64,000 nt of DNA from positions 62,001 to 126,000 of the forward strand of contig CABYRH010000003.1 in the NCBI GenBank assembly GCA_902521315.1. Reading direction: 5' to 3'. The notes under the pieces are model-generated. The model did not search any database. It was not told where the DNA came from and was given only the letters and a program-made list of their open reading frames with translations. Source of the stretch: an uncultured Alphaproteobacteria bacterium. GTDB lineage: Bacteria > Pseudomonadota > Alphaproteobacteria > HIMB59 > GCA-002718135. Position numbers and translations under genes: made by a program. This document shows, piece after piece, positions 1 to 11,116 of this stretch; position 1 is the first letter of the stretch; the number at the start of each line of letters is the position of its first letter.

Positions 1-237
1 TTGATTTGCATACTCAAAACCAAATCTAATAGCACTTCCTCTACCCATTTTTACGTCTCTTTTTACATATTTCAAGTTTGAAAATTTATAATGTTCAATG
101 TTTTGCTTAGTTAAAAAGTTGTTAGAGTCATCAATTAAAATGATATTTACATTTGTATATTCATTTTGAATAATTTTAATTAATTTAATAATATTTTCAT
201 CTTCATTATAAGCAGGAATTATTATAAGTACTTTCAT
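1..237 (-). CDS. Family 2 glycosyltransferase, N-terminal fragment (truncated by window edge)
   Basis: Reverse complement reads MKVLIIIPAYNEDENIIKLIKIIQNEYTNVNIILIDDSNN...MGRGSAIRFGFEYANQ; typical GT2 N-terminus (IPAYNE); not in the ORF track because it runs off the edge. Confidence 0.85.
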   Translation of the reverse strand, partial: MKVLIIIPAYNEDENIIKLIKIIQNEYTNVNIILIDDSNNFLTKQNIEHYKFSNLKYVKRDVKMGRGSAIRFGFEYANQ

Positions 238-245
238 ATTATAAG

Positions 246-1064
246 ATGATTTTAGGTATAACTGGTCATAAAGGAATTTTAGGAAAATCTATCATAAATT
301 ATATAAAAAAATATGAAAAAAGTAATTATAAGATATCTTTATATAAAAATAATGTTCTTGATTTTGAAAAATTAGGAAAATGGATCGATAAAATAGATAT
401 CATCCTTCATCTTGCCGCAGTTACATCAATTTATGAAGTGAATAAAAATAAAAAATATGCTGAAAAAGTTAATTATCTATCTGTTAAATTTATAGCTCGA
501 AAAATTAAGCAAATAAATTCAAATAAAAAATTAATATTTATTTCTTCTTCTCATGTTTATTCAAGTTCAAATAAAAAAATTAGTGAAAACTCATTAATTA
601 ATCCTTCAACTTATTATGGTAAGCTTAAATATAGATCTGAAAAAGAAATACAGAGAAATTTATCTAATTTCTTAATAATTAGATTATTTAGTTACTATTC
701 TCCAAAACAATCAAAGCAATTTTTAATACCAGCTTTAATCAATAAAATAAAAACTATAAAAGGAAAAAAGATTAAACTTAAAAATTATAATAATATAAGA
801 GATATATCTACCATAGGTTACGTTACAAAACAAATATCTAGTCTAATTTTTATAAAATTTAATGGTATTGTTAATTGTGGATCAGGGTGTGGTATATCTC
901 TTGAAAGCCTTGCAAAAAAAATTGCTCATGATAAATTTAAAAAAAATATTGAATTTGATAGAAGATTTAAACTAAAGAAACCAAGTAAAATCATATGCAA
1001 TAATGATAAATTATTAAAAATTACTGGTATTAAAAAAATGGATAATTTATTTAAGATACTATGA
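246..1064 (+). CDS. NAD-dependent epimerase/dehydratase (extended SDR)
   Basis: N-terminal GITGHKGILG Rossmann motif, YxxxK (YGKLK). Confidence 0.8.
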   Translation: MILGITGHKGILGKSIINYIKKYEKSNYKISLYKNNVLDFEKLGKWIDKIDIILHLAAVTSIYEVNKNKKYAEKVNYLSVKFIARKIKQINSNKKLIFISSSHVYSSSNKKISENSLINPSTYYGKLKYRSEKEIQRNLSNFLIIRLFSYYSPKQSKQFLIPALINKIKTIKGKKIKLKNYNNIRDISTIGYVTKQISSLIFIKFNGIVNCGSGCGISLESLAKKIAHDKFKKNIEFDRRFKLKKPSKIICNNDKLLKITGIKKMDNLFKIL

Positions 1065-2104
1065 AAAAAAAAATAGCTTTCATAACAGGTATCACTGGTC
1101 AAGACGGATCTTTATTAGCAAAATTACTTTTAAATAAAAATTATATTGTTCATGGAATTAAAAGAAGAGCATCATCATTTAATACAAAAAGAATTGACTC
1201 AATTTATCAAGATCATCAAAATAAAAGTAAAAGATTAATTCTTCATTATGGCGATCTTACAGATTCATTATCTTTATATGATCTATTAAATAAAATTAAA
1301 CCTGATGAAATATATAATTTAGGTGCACAAAGCCATGTTGCAATAAGTTTTATTAATCCTGAATATACAACCAATGTAGATGGAATAGGTAATTTAAGGT
1401 TACTAGATGCTATATCAAAATTAAAATTCAAAAAATCAGTGAAGTTTTTTCAAGCTTCTACTTCTGAAATGTACGGAAATCAAAAAAAAACACTTAACGA
1501 AGATTCAATTTTTGAACCAGTTAGTCCTTATGCATCAGCAAAACTTTTAGCTTATTGGAATACAAAAATTTACAGACAGGCTTATGGAATATTTGCTTCT
1601 AATGGCATTATGTTCAACCATGAGAGTTCCCAGAGAGGAGAAAATTTTATATCAAAAAAAACTACTAAAGCTGTAGCTGAAATTTCCCTTGGGTTAAGAG
1701 ATATTTTATATGTAGGAAATTTAAATTCATATAGAGATTGGGGATACGCTGGCGATTACGTTGAAGCTATGTGGAAAATTATGCAATATAAAAAACCTGA
1801 TGATTTTGTAATAGCTACAAATAAAACTCACAGTGTTAGACGTTTTATTGAAATTGCTTTTAAAAGAGTTGGTATAAAAATTATTTGGAAGGGCAAAGGT
1901 ATTAACGAAGTAGGATTTGAAAAAAAATCAAAAAAAATACTTGTGAAAGTTGATAAAATATATTTCAGACCAAATGAAGTTGAATACTTAAAGGGTAACT
2001 ACTCCAAAATAAATAAATTAATAGGATGGAAACCTAAAATGACATTTGAAAAACTTGTAAACAAAATGGTAGATTACGATCTTAAGAAATTAAAAAACAA
2101 ATAA
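1061..2104 (+). CDS. gmd: GDP-mannose 4,6-dehydratase
   Basis: ITGITGQDGSLLAKLLL, YNLGAQSHVAISF, FNHESSQRGENF motifs. Confidence 0.9.
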   Translation: MKKKIAFITGITGQDGSLLAKLLLNKNYIVHGIKRRASSFNTKRIDSIYQDHQNKSKRLILHYGDLTDSLSLYDLLNKIKPDEIYNLGAQSHVAISFINPEYTTNVDGIGNLRLLDAISKLKFKKSVKFFQASTSEMYGNQKKTLNEDSIFEPVSPYASAKLLAYWNTKIYRQAYGIFASNGIMFNHESSQRGENFISKKTTKAVAEISLGLRDILYVGNLNSYRDWGYAGDYVEAMWKIMQYKKPDDFVIATNKTHSVRRFIEIAFKRVGIKIIWKGKGINEVGFEKKSKKILVKVDKIYFRPNEVEYLKGNYSKINKLIGWKPKMTFEKLVNKMVDYDLKKLKNK

Positions 2105-4081
2105 TTATTTTTTACACCAAAATTGATACATCCCTGCAAAAATTCTAGGATTAGATTTTTCGTATTCTTCCCATTTATTAAGATTAAATAAATCATTTTT
2201 ATCATTATAATTAATTTTAAAATTTTCTTTAACTAATTGATCTTCGAATCCTAGAAAGATTAATCCTAATTTATCTAAATATTTTTTTATTTTACTTATT
2301 GTAAACTGATGTTCTTGAACATGGAATAATAAATCTCTTACCCCACTTACTGTATAGAAATCTGGACTTGATTTAATATAATTCCAATGATCATTATTAT
2401 TCTCAATTATATCTTTTCTAAATTTAATGATGTTTTTATAATTAGTTTGAAGTTTAAGTTTATTAATTTTATTTCTAATTTGTTTTATATGTTGTCTAGC
2501 TATTTCACTATACAATCCAATAAGCATTAAAGAATCATTATGCAAACACGAGGTTAATATTTTCCATCCTTTAAATGGATTATCCATGTGATGAAGAACA
2601 CCAACTGATTCAATTATATCAAACTTTCTATCTATAGACTTTAAATCTAGTATATCTCCTTGAATAAAATCAATATTATTAATTTTGAGTTCATTTGCTT
2701 TTCTTTTTGCGTAAGATAAACTTTTAAAACTTAAATCCAGAGCAAGTATTTTTGATTTTTTATATTTTGAAGCAGTTGTTATGGCATGCTGGCCAGTGCC
2801 ACAACCAGCAATTAGAATTTCAGGACTTTCAGAGTTTGTTATTTTAACTAAATTTAAATTCAAATCACTATCATTTATTACATCTTTAATATTTCTAGGT
2901 TCAATACTTAATCCAAGATTTTCCCATCTAGGATATGGGTTTTCCTCATACTGCTTTTTTACCTTAATAGAAACTTGATCTTTAACTTTCGAAATAGATT
3001 TTATAGATTTTGATATTCGATTTTCAATCTTATTTTGATTAAGATGTAATTCAAATATTCCGTTTAATTTATCTGAAAATTTAACTTTATTTGACCAACT
3101 AAAATTAGTTAAAGGTTCATAACATGATAGGCACAATATATCTAAATCACTGATTTGTTTATTCTCTTTTAAATTGTTTTTAATTCTTTCATCAATTTTT
3201 TTTATTTTTTCTATCTCATCTTTTGATTGGTCATATATGTATTCATTAAGAAAACATTGCATAGATAAAGAAATTAAAAAATTAATGTGATTTTTATCAA
3301 TATTTAATTTGTATGTCTGGTTTAAAATTTCTTTTCTTATCTTAACAAAATTTTTTTCGATATAATAATCAGGAATAGGACAAACTTTCATAAATTGCAT
3401 TAGAAGAGAGTTCTTCTGTAAATTTTCTAAAACATAATTAAAATCTTCATTAGTTATTTTATCCTTAATTAAAGATAAGTTATTCTTCAGATCTGTATTT
3501 AAAAATAAACCATTTAAAATATTAGGAGCAATAGAATTTGGTCTAACAATAATTTTTTCTTTCAAAAGATGTAAAAGATATTTATTAATATTTTTATTCT
3601 CTTCATCTAATATGTAAAACTGAAGTACCCCTGCTAAGTTGTAATATGCTACTTTATAATTTGAATTGATTTCTAAAGTTGATAAATAACATTCAATAGC
3701 CCTCTTATTTAAACCTTTCTTTCTATATATATTTCCTAGATTATTATGAGCTTTAAAATAATTAATGTCTAGTTCTATAACCTTATTATAACTTTCTTTT
3801 GCTTTCTCTTTTTCATCTAATTTGTTGTAAACATTAGCTAAGTTATAATGACCATCAGTATAATTTGGCCTTAGATTAACTACTTTGATAAATAAATTTT
3901 TTGCTAATTTATAATTTTTAAGTTCTGTGTGTACTACGCCTTGTATATTTTGAATAAGAATAGAGTTAGGAAATTCATCTATTAGTTCATTTGATAATTT
4001 CAAAAGTTGATCAAATTTTTTTTTATCAAATAATGATATTAATTCTTTTATTTTATTTTCTGATGGCTCTATTGGATTCAT
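2105..4081 (-). CDS. TPR-repeat protein fused to class I SAM-dependent methyltransferase
   Basis: N-terminal TPR units (YNLANVYNKLDEKEKAKESYNKVIELD); C-terminal ILIAGCGTGQHAITTA and VGVLHHM. Confidence 0.85.
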   Translation of the reverse strand: MNPIEPSENKIKELISLFDKKKFDQLLKLSNELIDEFPNSILIQNIQGVVHTELKNYKLAKNLFIKVVNLRPNYTDGHYNLANVYNKLDEKEKAKESYNKVIELDINYFKAHNNLGNIYRKKGLNKRAIECYLSTLEINSNYKVAYYNLAGVLQFYILDEENKNINKYLLHLLKEKIIVRPNSIAPNILNGLFLNTDLKNNLSLIKDKITNEDFNYVLENLQKNSLLMQFMKVCPIPDYYIEKNFVKIRKEILNQTYKLNIDKNHINFLISLSMQCFLNEYIYDQSKDEIEKIKKIDERIKNNLKENKQISDLDILCLSCYEPLTNFSWSNKVKFSDKLNGIFELHLNQNKIENRISKSIKSISKVKDQVSIKVKKQYEENPYPRWENLGLSIEPRNIKDVINDSDLNLNLVKITNSESPEILIAGCGTGQHAITTASKYKKSKILALDLSFKSLSYAKRKANELKINNIDFIQGDILDLKSIDRKFDIIESVGVLHHMDNPFKGWKILTSCLHNDSLMLIGLYSEIARQHIKQIRNKINKLKLQTNYKNIIKFRKDIIENNNDHWNYIKSSPDFYTVSGVRDLLFHVQEHQFTISKIKKYLDKLGLIFLGFEDQLVKENFKINYNDKNDLFNLNKWEEYEKSNPRIFAGMYQFWCKK

Positions 4082-5659
4082 TTATACAACAGAAGAAATA
4101 AGCTTTTTAGTATACTGAGATTTAGGAGAATTAAAGATATTACTACTAGTATTTTCTTCTACAATTAAACCATCTTTTAATACAATTATTCTGTCCGATA
4201 TTGCTTTGATGACTGTCATATCATGACTAATAAATATGTAGCTAAGCTGAAGTTGTTTTTGTAGTTTATTTAAAAGATTTATTATTTGATTTTGTATTGT
4301 TACATCTAAAGCTGAAGTAGGTTCATCTAATATTAAAATTTTTGGTTCTAAAATTAGAGCTCTTGCAATTGCAATTCTCTGTCGTTGACCTCCTGAAAAT
4401 TCATGAGGGTATTTTTCAATTGTATTTTTATACTCTAATCCAACTTTTTTTAATATATTTTTTATTTTTTCTTCTTTTTCTTTTTTACTTATACTTGGAT
4501 AATGAATTAACAAACCTTCAGAAATAATATCCTCTATATTCATTCTTGGACTTAATGATGAAAATGGATCTTGAAAGACAATCTGTATTTCCCTTCTTAA
4601 ATTTAGCATTTCCTTTTTATTTAATTGATTAAGATCTTTTTTATTTATTTTTATTTTTCCTTTTGATTCTATTAAATTTAAAATTGCTAAAATAAGAGAT
4701 GTTTTTCCTGAACCTGACTCTCCAACAATACCAATGCTTTCACCCATTTTTAAATCAAAACTGACATTTTTAATTGCTTTTACATAGTCAACTGTTCTTT
4801 TTAGAAGACCTTTTTTAATTGGGTACCATACATCTAAATCCTCAACTTTTAAGATAGAATCTGAATCAAAATTTTTTCTCTCTTTAATATTACTCTGATA
4901 AGAAACTAATTCTCTTGTATACTCATTTTTTGGATTATTAAATATTTCATCATTTGTACCAAATTCTACAATTTTACCATTTTTCATTACATAAATATAA
5001 TCTGATAATTTTTTTACTACTGATAAATCATGACTTATAAAAACTAGAGACATACCCAGTCTTGATTGTATATTTTTTAGCAGTTCTAAAATTTGTAGTT
5101 GAATTGTAACATCTAATGCTGTTGTTGGCTCATCAGCAATAAGAACTTCTGGGTTATTAGCAATACTCATTGCGATCATAGCTCTTTGTCTCTGTCCACC
5201 TGATAATTCATAAGGATATATTTTTGGCCTTGTTGCAATGTTATCTAAACCCACTTCTTTTAATAAATTTATAGTTTTTGTCTTAGCTTCATTCTTGGTA
5301 ATTACATTGTGGGTTGTAATGATCTCCTCAATTTGTTTGTTAATTGTGTGCAAGGGATTTAAACTTGTCATGGGTTCTTGAAAAATTGTAGAAATTTTAT
5401 TTCCTCTTATTTTTTGTATTTCACTTTCATTTAATTTCAATAAATTAACATTATTAAAAAATATATTACCATTCTTAATATCAGCACCATTAGGTAGTAG
5501 CTTTAAAATACTTAGTGCAGATAAAGTTTTGCCTGAACCTGACTCACCAACAATAGCTGTAGTTTTTCCTTTTATAACATCTAGATTTATATTCTTTACT
5601 ACTTCAATGTTTCTATTAAATTCAATTGTAAGATTTTGTATTGAAACTATTTTATCCAT
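4082..5659 (-). CDS. yejF: ABC transporter, duplicated ATP-binding protein (YejF-like)
   Basis: Two Walker A (GESGSGKT) and two LSGGQ-type signatures; adjacent to YejABE homologs. Confidence 0.85.
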   Translation of the reverse strand: MDKIVSIQNLTIEFNRNIEVVKNINLDVIKGKTTAIVGESGSGKTLSALSILKLLPNGADIKNGNIFFNNVNLLKLNESEIQKIRGNKISTIFQEPMTSLNPLHTINKQIEEIITTHNVITKNEAKTKTINLLKEVGLDNIATRPKIYPYELSGGQRQRAMIAMSIANNPEVLIADEPTTALDVTIQLQILELLKNIQSRLGMSLVFISHDLSVVKKLSDYIYVMKNGKIVEFGTNDEIFNNPKNEYTRELVSYQSNIKERKNFDSDSILKVEDLDVWYPIKKGLLKRTVDYVKAIKNVSFDLKMGESIGIVGESGSGKTSLILAILNLIESKGKIKINKKDLNQLNKKEMLNLRREIQIVFQDPFSSLSPRMNIEDIISEGLLIHYPSISKKEKEEKIKNILKKVGLEYKNTIEKYPHEFSGGQRQRIAIARALILEPKILILDEPTSALDVTIQNQIINLLNKLQKQLQLSYIFISHDMTVIKAISDRIIVLKDGLIVEENTSSNIFNSPKSQYTKKLISSVV

Positions 5660-5660
5660 T

Positions 5661-6689
5661 TTAATTAAAAGTCTTTCTGGGATCTAAAGAATCTCTAATT
5701 GCTTCACCTACAAACACTAAAAGACCTAACATCAAACCTAAGGTTAAAAAACTTGTTATTCCAAGCCATGGAGCTTGTAAATTATTTCTTCCTTGATTTA
5801 CCATTTCTCCTAATGATGCTGACCCTGGAGGTAAGCCAAAACCTAAAAAATCAAGACCTGATAATGCAGTTACAGAAGCGCTTAAACTGAATGGAAGAAA
5901 AGTAACAGTAGCAATAGTAGCATTAGGTAACATGTGCCTAATCATTATTCTTATGTTCGAAACACCTAGTGCTTTTGCAGCTCTTATATAGTCAAAATTC
6001 CTCGCTCTTAAAAATTCTGCACGAACTACACCAACATAACCCATCCAACTAAAAAGTAATAAGATAATTAAAAGCCACCAAAAATTCGGTTGAATTACAC
6101 TAGCCAAAATTATTAAGACATACAAAGTTGGAATGGCTGACCAGACTTCCATGAGTCTTTGAAAGAATAAATCAGTCTTTCCACCAAAATAACCTTGTAT
6201 TGCTCCTGCAGAGACTCCTATAATCATTGAAAAAAATGTTAAAGTAAATCCAAATAATACGGATATCCGGAAACCATAAATTAACCTTGATAGTACATCT
6301 CTTGCTTGATCATCAGTGCCAAGCCAATTTTTATTTGAAGGTGGTGAAGGAGCTGGAGCAGATAAATCTCTTATAATAGTATTATATGAATATGGAATTA
6401 TAGGCATAATCATCCAACCATTTTCCTCAATCAAGTTTTTAACATATGGATCTTTATAATCTGCCTCTGTTTCAAAATCTCCTCCAAATGTTGTTTCTGA
6501 ATAGAAAGAAAATATTGGATAATAAAAGTTTGAGTTATATTTTACTAATAAGGGTTTTTCATTTGCAATAAAATTAGCAAACAAAGAAATAATAAATAAA
6601 AAACTGAATATCCAAAAAGAATAATAACCTCTTTTGTTGCTCTTAAAATTATTTAGTCTTCTTTTATTTAATTTTGATAATTTCTTCAT
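5661..6689 (-). CDS. yejE: Peptide ABC transporter permease (YejE-like)
   Basis: BPD-type permease, [22 protein letters not shown]; operon position. Confidence 0.85.
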   Translation of the reverse strand: MKKLSKLNKRRLNNFKSNKRGYYSFWIFSFLFIISLFANFIANEKPLLVKYNSNFYYPIFSFYSETTFGGDFETEADYKDPYVKNLIEENGWMIMPIIPYSYNTIIRDLSAPAPSPPSNKNWLGTDDQARDVLSRLIYGFRISVLFGFTLTFFSMIIGVSAGAIQGYFGGKTDLFFQRLMEVWSAIPTLYVLIILASVIQPNFWWLLIILLLFSWMGYVGVVRAEFLRARNFDYIRAAKALGVSNIRIMIRHMLPNATIATVTFLPFSLSASVTALSGLDFLGFGLPPGSASLGEMVNQGRNNLQAPWLGITSFLTLGLMLGLLVFVGEAIRDSLDPRKTFN

Positions 6690-7789
6690 TGTCTTGATTC
6701 AAAATCTATTCGTGGATCAATAATTGAGTACATAAAATCGCCAATAATTCCCATAACCAAACCGAGTAGTGAGAAGAAATAAAGTGTTGCAAATATAACT
6801 GGATAATCTCTAGTCAGAGCAGCTTCGTATCCTAATAAACCTAAACCATCTAAAGAAAAAATAACCTCAATGAATAAAGAGCTTGAAAAAAGAATTCCAA
6901 TAAATGCTGATGGAAAACCAGCAATTACTATTAACATTGCATTTCTAAATACATGACCATAAAGAACCTTTCTTTCAGTCAAACCTTTAGACCGTGCTGT
7001 AATTACATATTGTTGATTTACTTGGTCAAGAAATGAATTTTTTGTTAAAAAAGTCAATCCAGCAAAACCACTTACAAGCATTGCAGTTAAAGGCAGTGCT
7101 AAATGCCAGAAGTAATCTATTATTTTTTGTAATAAGGTTAAATCATCAAAATTTTCAGAAAATAAACCTCTTAGAGGAAAAATATCATAAAATCTTCCTC
7201 CTGCAAAAAATACTATTAGTATTACAGCAAATAAAAAATTTGGTATTGCATAACCAATTGTTACAATTGAACTTGATACTATATCAAACTTTGATCCATC
7301 CTTTATCGCTTTTCTTATACCGAGAGGAATAGATATTAAATATACTAACAAAGTTGTCCATAAACCAAGTGATATTGAAACTGGCATTTTATCTAGAACG
7401 ATAGAAGTAACTTTTTGATCTCTAAAAAAACTTTCTCCAAAATCAAAAGTTAAATAATCTTTTAACATTTTCACAAAACGTTGATGTGCTGGTTTGTCCA
7501 TTCCATACATCTTTTCTATTTCTTTTATAATATCTGGATCAAGGCCTTGTGCTCCTCTATATTTACTATCATTGACTGATGTAGAATTATCTCGATTAAA
7601 CTCTAAAGTTTCACCCTCGCCACCACCAGAAAATCGAGCTGTTGATTCAACAGCTGTACCAGTCATTTGTGCAATCATTTGTTCTACTGGGCCACCTGGA
7701 ACAATTTGAATTATTGCAAAATTTATAACCATTATACCAAAAAGAGTTGGGATAATTAAAAGAAGCCTTTTTATTAAGTACGCACCCAT
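6686..7789 (-). CDS. yejB: Peptide ABC transporter permease (YejB-like)
   Basis: [32 protein letters not shown], operon position. Confidence 0.87.
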   Translation of the reverse strand: MGAYLIKRLLLIIPTLFGIMVINFAIIQIVPGGPVEQMIAQMTGTAVESTARFSGGGEGETLEFNRDNSTSVNDSKYRGAQGLDPDIIKEIEKMYGMDKPAHQRFVKMLKDYLTFDFGESFFRDQKVTSIVLDKMPVSISLGLWTTLLVYLISIPLGIRKAIKDGSKFDIVSSSIVTIGYAIPNFLFAVILIVFFAGGRFYDIFPLRGLFSENFDDLTLLQKIIDYFWHLALPLTAMLVSGFAGLTFLTKNSFLDQVNQQYVITARSKGLTERKVLYGHVFRNAMLIVIAGFPSAFIGILFSSSLFIEVIFSLDGLGLLGYEAALTRDYPVIFATLYFFSLLGLVMGIIGDFMYSIIDPRIDFESRQ

Positions 7790-7828
7790 ATTGTGCTATT
7801 TTATATTATTTCTAATAAACTTTAATAA

Positions 7829-9655
7829 TTAGTTTGATGTTCTATTTGACTGGATTGTTTCAAATTTATTCTGATTAATCCACCATGTATCAAAGCCTAA
7901 AGAATATTTTGGTTTTATTTTTGGTTGATCAAAAAAATCCCAATATAAAACTCTATACGATGAAATATGCCATTGAGGAATAACATAGTAATTCCATAAA
8001 AGAACACGATCAAGAGCTTTGGTTATTGTAATTAATTCTTCTCTATCACTAGCATTAATTAGACTTTCAATTAATCCATCTACAGCATAATTTTTAATAC
8101 CAACAACATTTCTAGAGCCATCAGTGTCTGCTGCATCAGAGCCCCAAAAATTTCTTTGCTCATTACCTGGTGATAATGATTGTCCAAATGTTTGCACGAC
8201 CATATCAAAATCAAAAGTTTCCATTCTTTTTTGATATTGAGCACTATCGATTGTTCTTACCTCAGCAATTATTCCCAATTTTTCAAGATTATCTTTAAAT
8301 GGAAAAACTATTCTTTCAAAAGCTGGCGATCGTAATAAGATTTCAAATTCAAAAGGTTCTTTTGTACTAGAATGTAAAAGTTTACCATCAACTAACTCCC
8401 ATCCTGATTCTTCTAAAAGTTTTGAAGCTTCTTGCAATTGCATCCTCATATAACCCGAACCATCTGTAACTGGATTTGTATACTCTTTTGTAAATACTTC
8501 TTTTGGTAGTACATCAAAATATGGATTTAAATAATTTAATTCTTTTTTTGAAGGAAGACCAGAGGAGGCAAGTTCTGAATTTTCAAAAAAGCTATCTGTT
8601 CTTTTATATGCATCAAAAAATAAATTTTTGTTAGACCACTCAAAATCAAAAGCATAAGAAAGAGCTTTTCTTACTCTTCTATCTTTAAATTTATCTTTTC
8701 TAATATTAAATGCAAAACCTTGCATACCTTGTGGATTTTCATGACTTATTAATTCTTTTTTAATTAAACCTTCATTCACTGCGTTTATATCATACGCAGT
8801 TGCCCACTCTTTTGATGAATTTTCAGAGAAGAAATCAATCTCACCGGATTTAAAAGCTTCTCTTTCAATACCTCTGTCTTTGTAATAATCATATCTAATT
8901 GTGCCAAAGTTATCTTTACCAATTTTAATTGGTATTGATGCATCAAAACCCCAATAATTTTGATCTAGTTCGTAGGTAATTGATCTTCCACTATCAAATG
9001 ATTTAATCTTATATGGACCACTTCCAATTGGTATTTCCAGAGATGTTTCTTCAAAGTTTTTATTTTCCCAATAATGTTTTGGTAGTACAGGTAGTTGACC
9101 AACAATTAACACTAATTCTTTATTCGTGTTTGTTGTAAAATTAAATCTAACTTTATTTTCTTGTTCTTTAATTACTTCTTTTACATCTCCATAGTAGTAT
9201 TTATAAAATGGGTGGCCTTTTTCCATTAAGGTATTAAATGTCCAAACAACATCGTCAGCTGTAATTTTTTTCCCATCGTGCCAATACGCTTCGTTTCTTA
9301 ATGTAAATGAAACCCAAGATCTATCATCTGGCCATTCAATCGTTTCTGCCAATAATCCGTATTCCGTAAATGCTTCATCGCTTGATCCCGTTGTTAATGT
9401 TTCATACAATCCTCCAATTCCAGCAGCAGAGGTACCTTTTAAAATAAATGGATTGAAACTGTCATAGGTTCCAATGGCACTTCTTACTATTGATCCACCT
9501 TTGATTGAATTTGGATTAATATATTCAACATTTTCAAAATCTTTCGAGTATTTTGGCTCACCATGCATTGCAATTGCATGTGATATATTAGTATTTGCTT
9601 GCACTTTTAATTGAAAAATTAGAGTAAACGTAAAGATCAAAGTGAGTATTTTCAT
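7829..9655 (-). CDS. yejA: Extracellular peptide-binding protein, SBP family 5 (YejA-like)
   Basis: Signal peptide; HAIAMHGEPKY; SBP_bac_5-like body. Confidence 0.87.
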   Translation of the reverse strand: MKILTLIFTFTLIFQLKVQANTNISHAIAMHGEPKYSKDFENVEYINPNSIKGGSIVRSAIGTYDSFNPFILKGTSAAGIGGLYETLTTGSSDEAFTEYGLLAETIEWPDDRSWVSFTLRNEAYWHDGKKITADDVVWTFNTLMEKGHPFYKYYYGDVKEVIKEQENKVRFNFTTNTNKELVLIVGQLPVLPKHYWENKNFEETSLEIPIGSGPYKIKSFDSGRSITYELDQNYWGFDASIPIKIGKDNFGTIRYDYYKDRGIEREAFKSGEIDFFSENSSKEWATAYDINAVNEGLIKKELISHENPQGMQGFAFNIRKDKFKDRRVRKALSYAFDFEWSNKNLFFDAYKRTDSFFENSELASSGLPSKKELNYLNPYFDVLPKEVFTKEYTNPVTDGSGYMRMQLQEASKLLEESGWELVDGKLLHSSTKEPFEFEILLRSPAFERIVFPFKDNLEKLGIIAEVRTIDSAQYQKRMETFDFDMVVQTFGQSLSPGNEQRNFWGSDAADTDGSRNVVGIKNYAVDGLIESLINASDREELITITKALDRVLLWNYYVIPQWHISSYRVLYWDFFDQPKIKPKYSLGFDTWWINQNKFETIQSNRTSN

Positions 9656-9696
9656 ATTTATAATATATGTCGATTTATTAAAAATTAAAATAAATT

Positions 9697-10470
9697 TTAG
9701 TTTATTAATTTAATTATTTCATCATGAAGCGAGCTTGTACTGGAAGCAACTAAACTGCCATCTGAGTCTAAAGATATATTTTGTCCAAACTTATCCGTAA
9801 CTACTCCACCAGCTCCTTCAATTACATTTACAAGAGCCATATAATCATGCACTTTTAATGTATCTTCTAAAACAATATCAATTAAACCTGAGGCTAACAT
9901 CCCATACATATAACAATCACCACCAAGTCTATAATATCTTGATTTTTCTTTTAGTAATTCTAATCCTTTTCTGATTTTAGGTTCATTAAAATATAATCCA
10001 GATGTGAAAAGATAGGCATCTTTAATTTGTTTAATAGTACTAGTTTGAACATCTTTTCCATTACATTTTGTCTTTTGATTTTTTTCTCCTATCCACCGCT
10101 CACCATGTGCAGGGCAGTTAATAATTCCTAAAACTGGTTTTTTGTTATGAAGCAATGCAATTAAATTACCAAAATCTTTATGTCCAGCTATATAACTTCT
10201 TGTTCCATCTATGGGATCTAATACCCATAAAAACTCAGAGTCTATTTTTTCATTTTCATACTCTTCTCCCAAAATTCCATGATCAGGATATTCTTTTCTT
10301 ATTCTCTCTCTTAATACTTGTTCTGTTTCTTTATCTGCTAAAGTTACAGGACTTTCATCATCTTTAATTTCTATTTCAATTTTGTTTCTAAAATAATGCA
10401 TCGAAGTTTTAGATGCATCATCGGCTAAAGAGTTTGCAAATTTTGAAAACTCTTCTGTGTCTATGATCAT
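9697..10470 (-). CDS. hisN: Histidinol-phosphatase / inositol monophosphatase family
   Basis: WVLDPIDGTRSYIAG and GGVVTD motifs. Confidence 0.8.
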   Translation of the reverse strand: MIIDTEEFSKFANSLADDASKTSMHYFRNKIEIEIKDDESPVTLADKETEQVLRERIRKEYPDHGILGEEYENEKIDSEFLWVLDPIDGTRSYIAGHKDFGNLIALLHNKKPVLGIINCPAHGERWIGEKNQKTKCNGKDVQTSTIKQIKDAYLFTSGLYFNEPKIRKGLELLKEKSRYYRLGGDCYMYGMLASGLIDIVLEDTLKVHDYMALVNVIEGAGGVVTDKFGQNISLDSDGSLVASSTSSLHDEIIKLIN

Positions 10471-10479
10471 TAATTTAGT

Positions 10480-11025
10480 TTATGGAAGTGGTGCTGGATT
10501 ATCAGAGTGTTCTCTTAGGAAATAAACTAAGTCTGCTCTATCTTTTACTTTTTTCAAACCTGCAAAGTTCATTTTTGTACCTTTTATATATTTTTTTGGT
10601 TTATATAAAAATTCTGCTAATTCTTCATATCCCCATTCTCCACCATATTCAGCTAAAGCTTTGGAGTATGCAAAACCTTCAACATTTGCTTTTGGTCTAT
10701 TTATAATATTCCACAAGTGTGGACCTACTTTATTTGCACTACCTTTTTCGTAATTATGGCACGTAGCACATTTTTTGAATAATTTTTCTCCATTATCGAG
10801 AGAAGCACTTGCTAATAACATTGAAATTGGCTCAATTACTTCTTCTTTTTTTTCTACTACTCCAACGCCAGTCGATTCCTCAGGAACGTCTATTTTATAA
10901 GCTGTTTCTTTTTTTTCATCATGATCAATATCAATGACTAAATCTCCAAAATGCCCGATAAGGGTAACAATTAAGACTGCTAATATAATAGATGCTAAAA
11001 TTTTATTAACTTCAAGCCCAGACAT
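10480..11025 (-). CDS. Membrane-anchored class I cytochrome c (CycM-like)
   Basis: MSGLEVNKILASIILAVLIV anchor, single CATCH haem motif, MNFAGLKK ligand region; the track's 275-aa start (11307) overlaps kdsB and is rejected. Confidence 0.85.
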   Translation of the reverse strand: MSGLEVNKILASIILAVLIVTLIGHFGDLVIDIDHDEKKETAYKIDVPEESTGVGVVEKKEEVIEPISMLLASASLDNGEKLFKKCATCHNYEKGSANKVGPHLWNIINRPKANVEGFAYSKALAEYGGEWGYEELAEFLYKPKKYIKGTKMNFAGLKKVKDRADLVYFLREHSDNPAPLP

Positions 11026-11116
11026 GTATAAGTACATATACAGATTTTTTAGAAGAAAGAATATATTTGTCGTAAGTATGAAATTTAAATTATCTTGCTT
11101 AATTGTCGCATAAATT

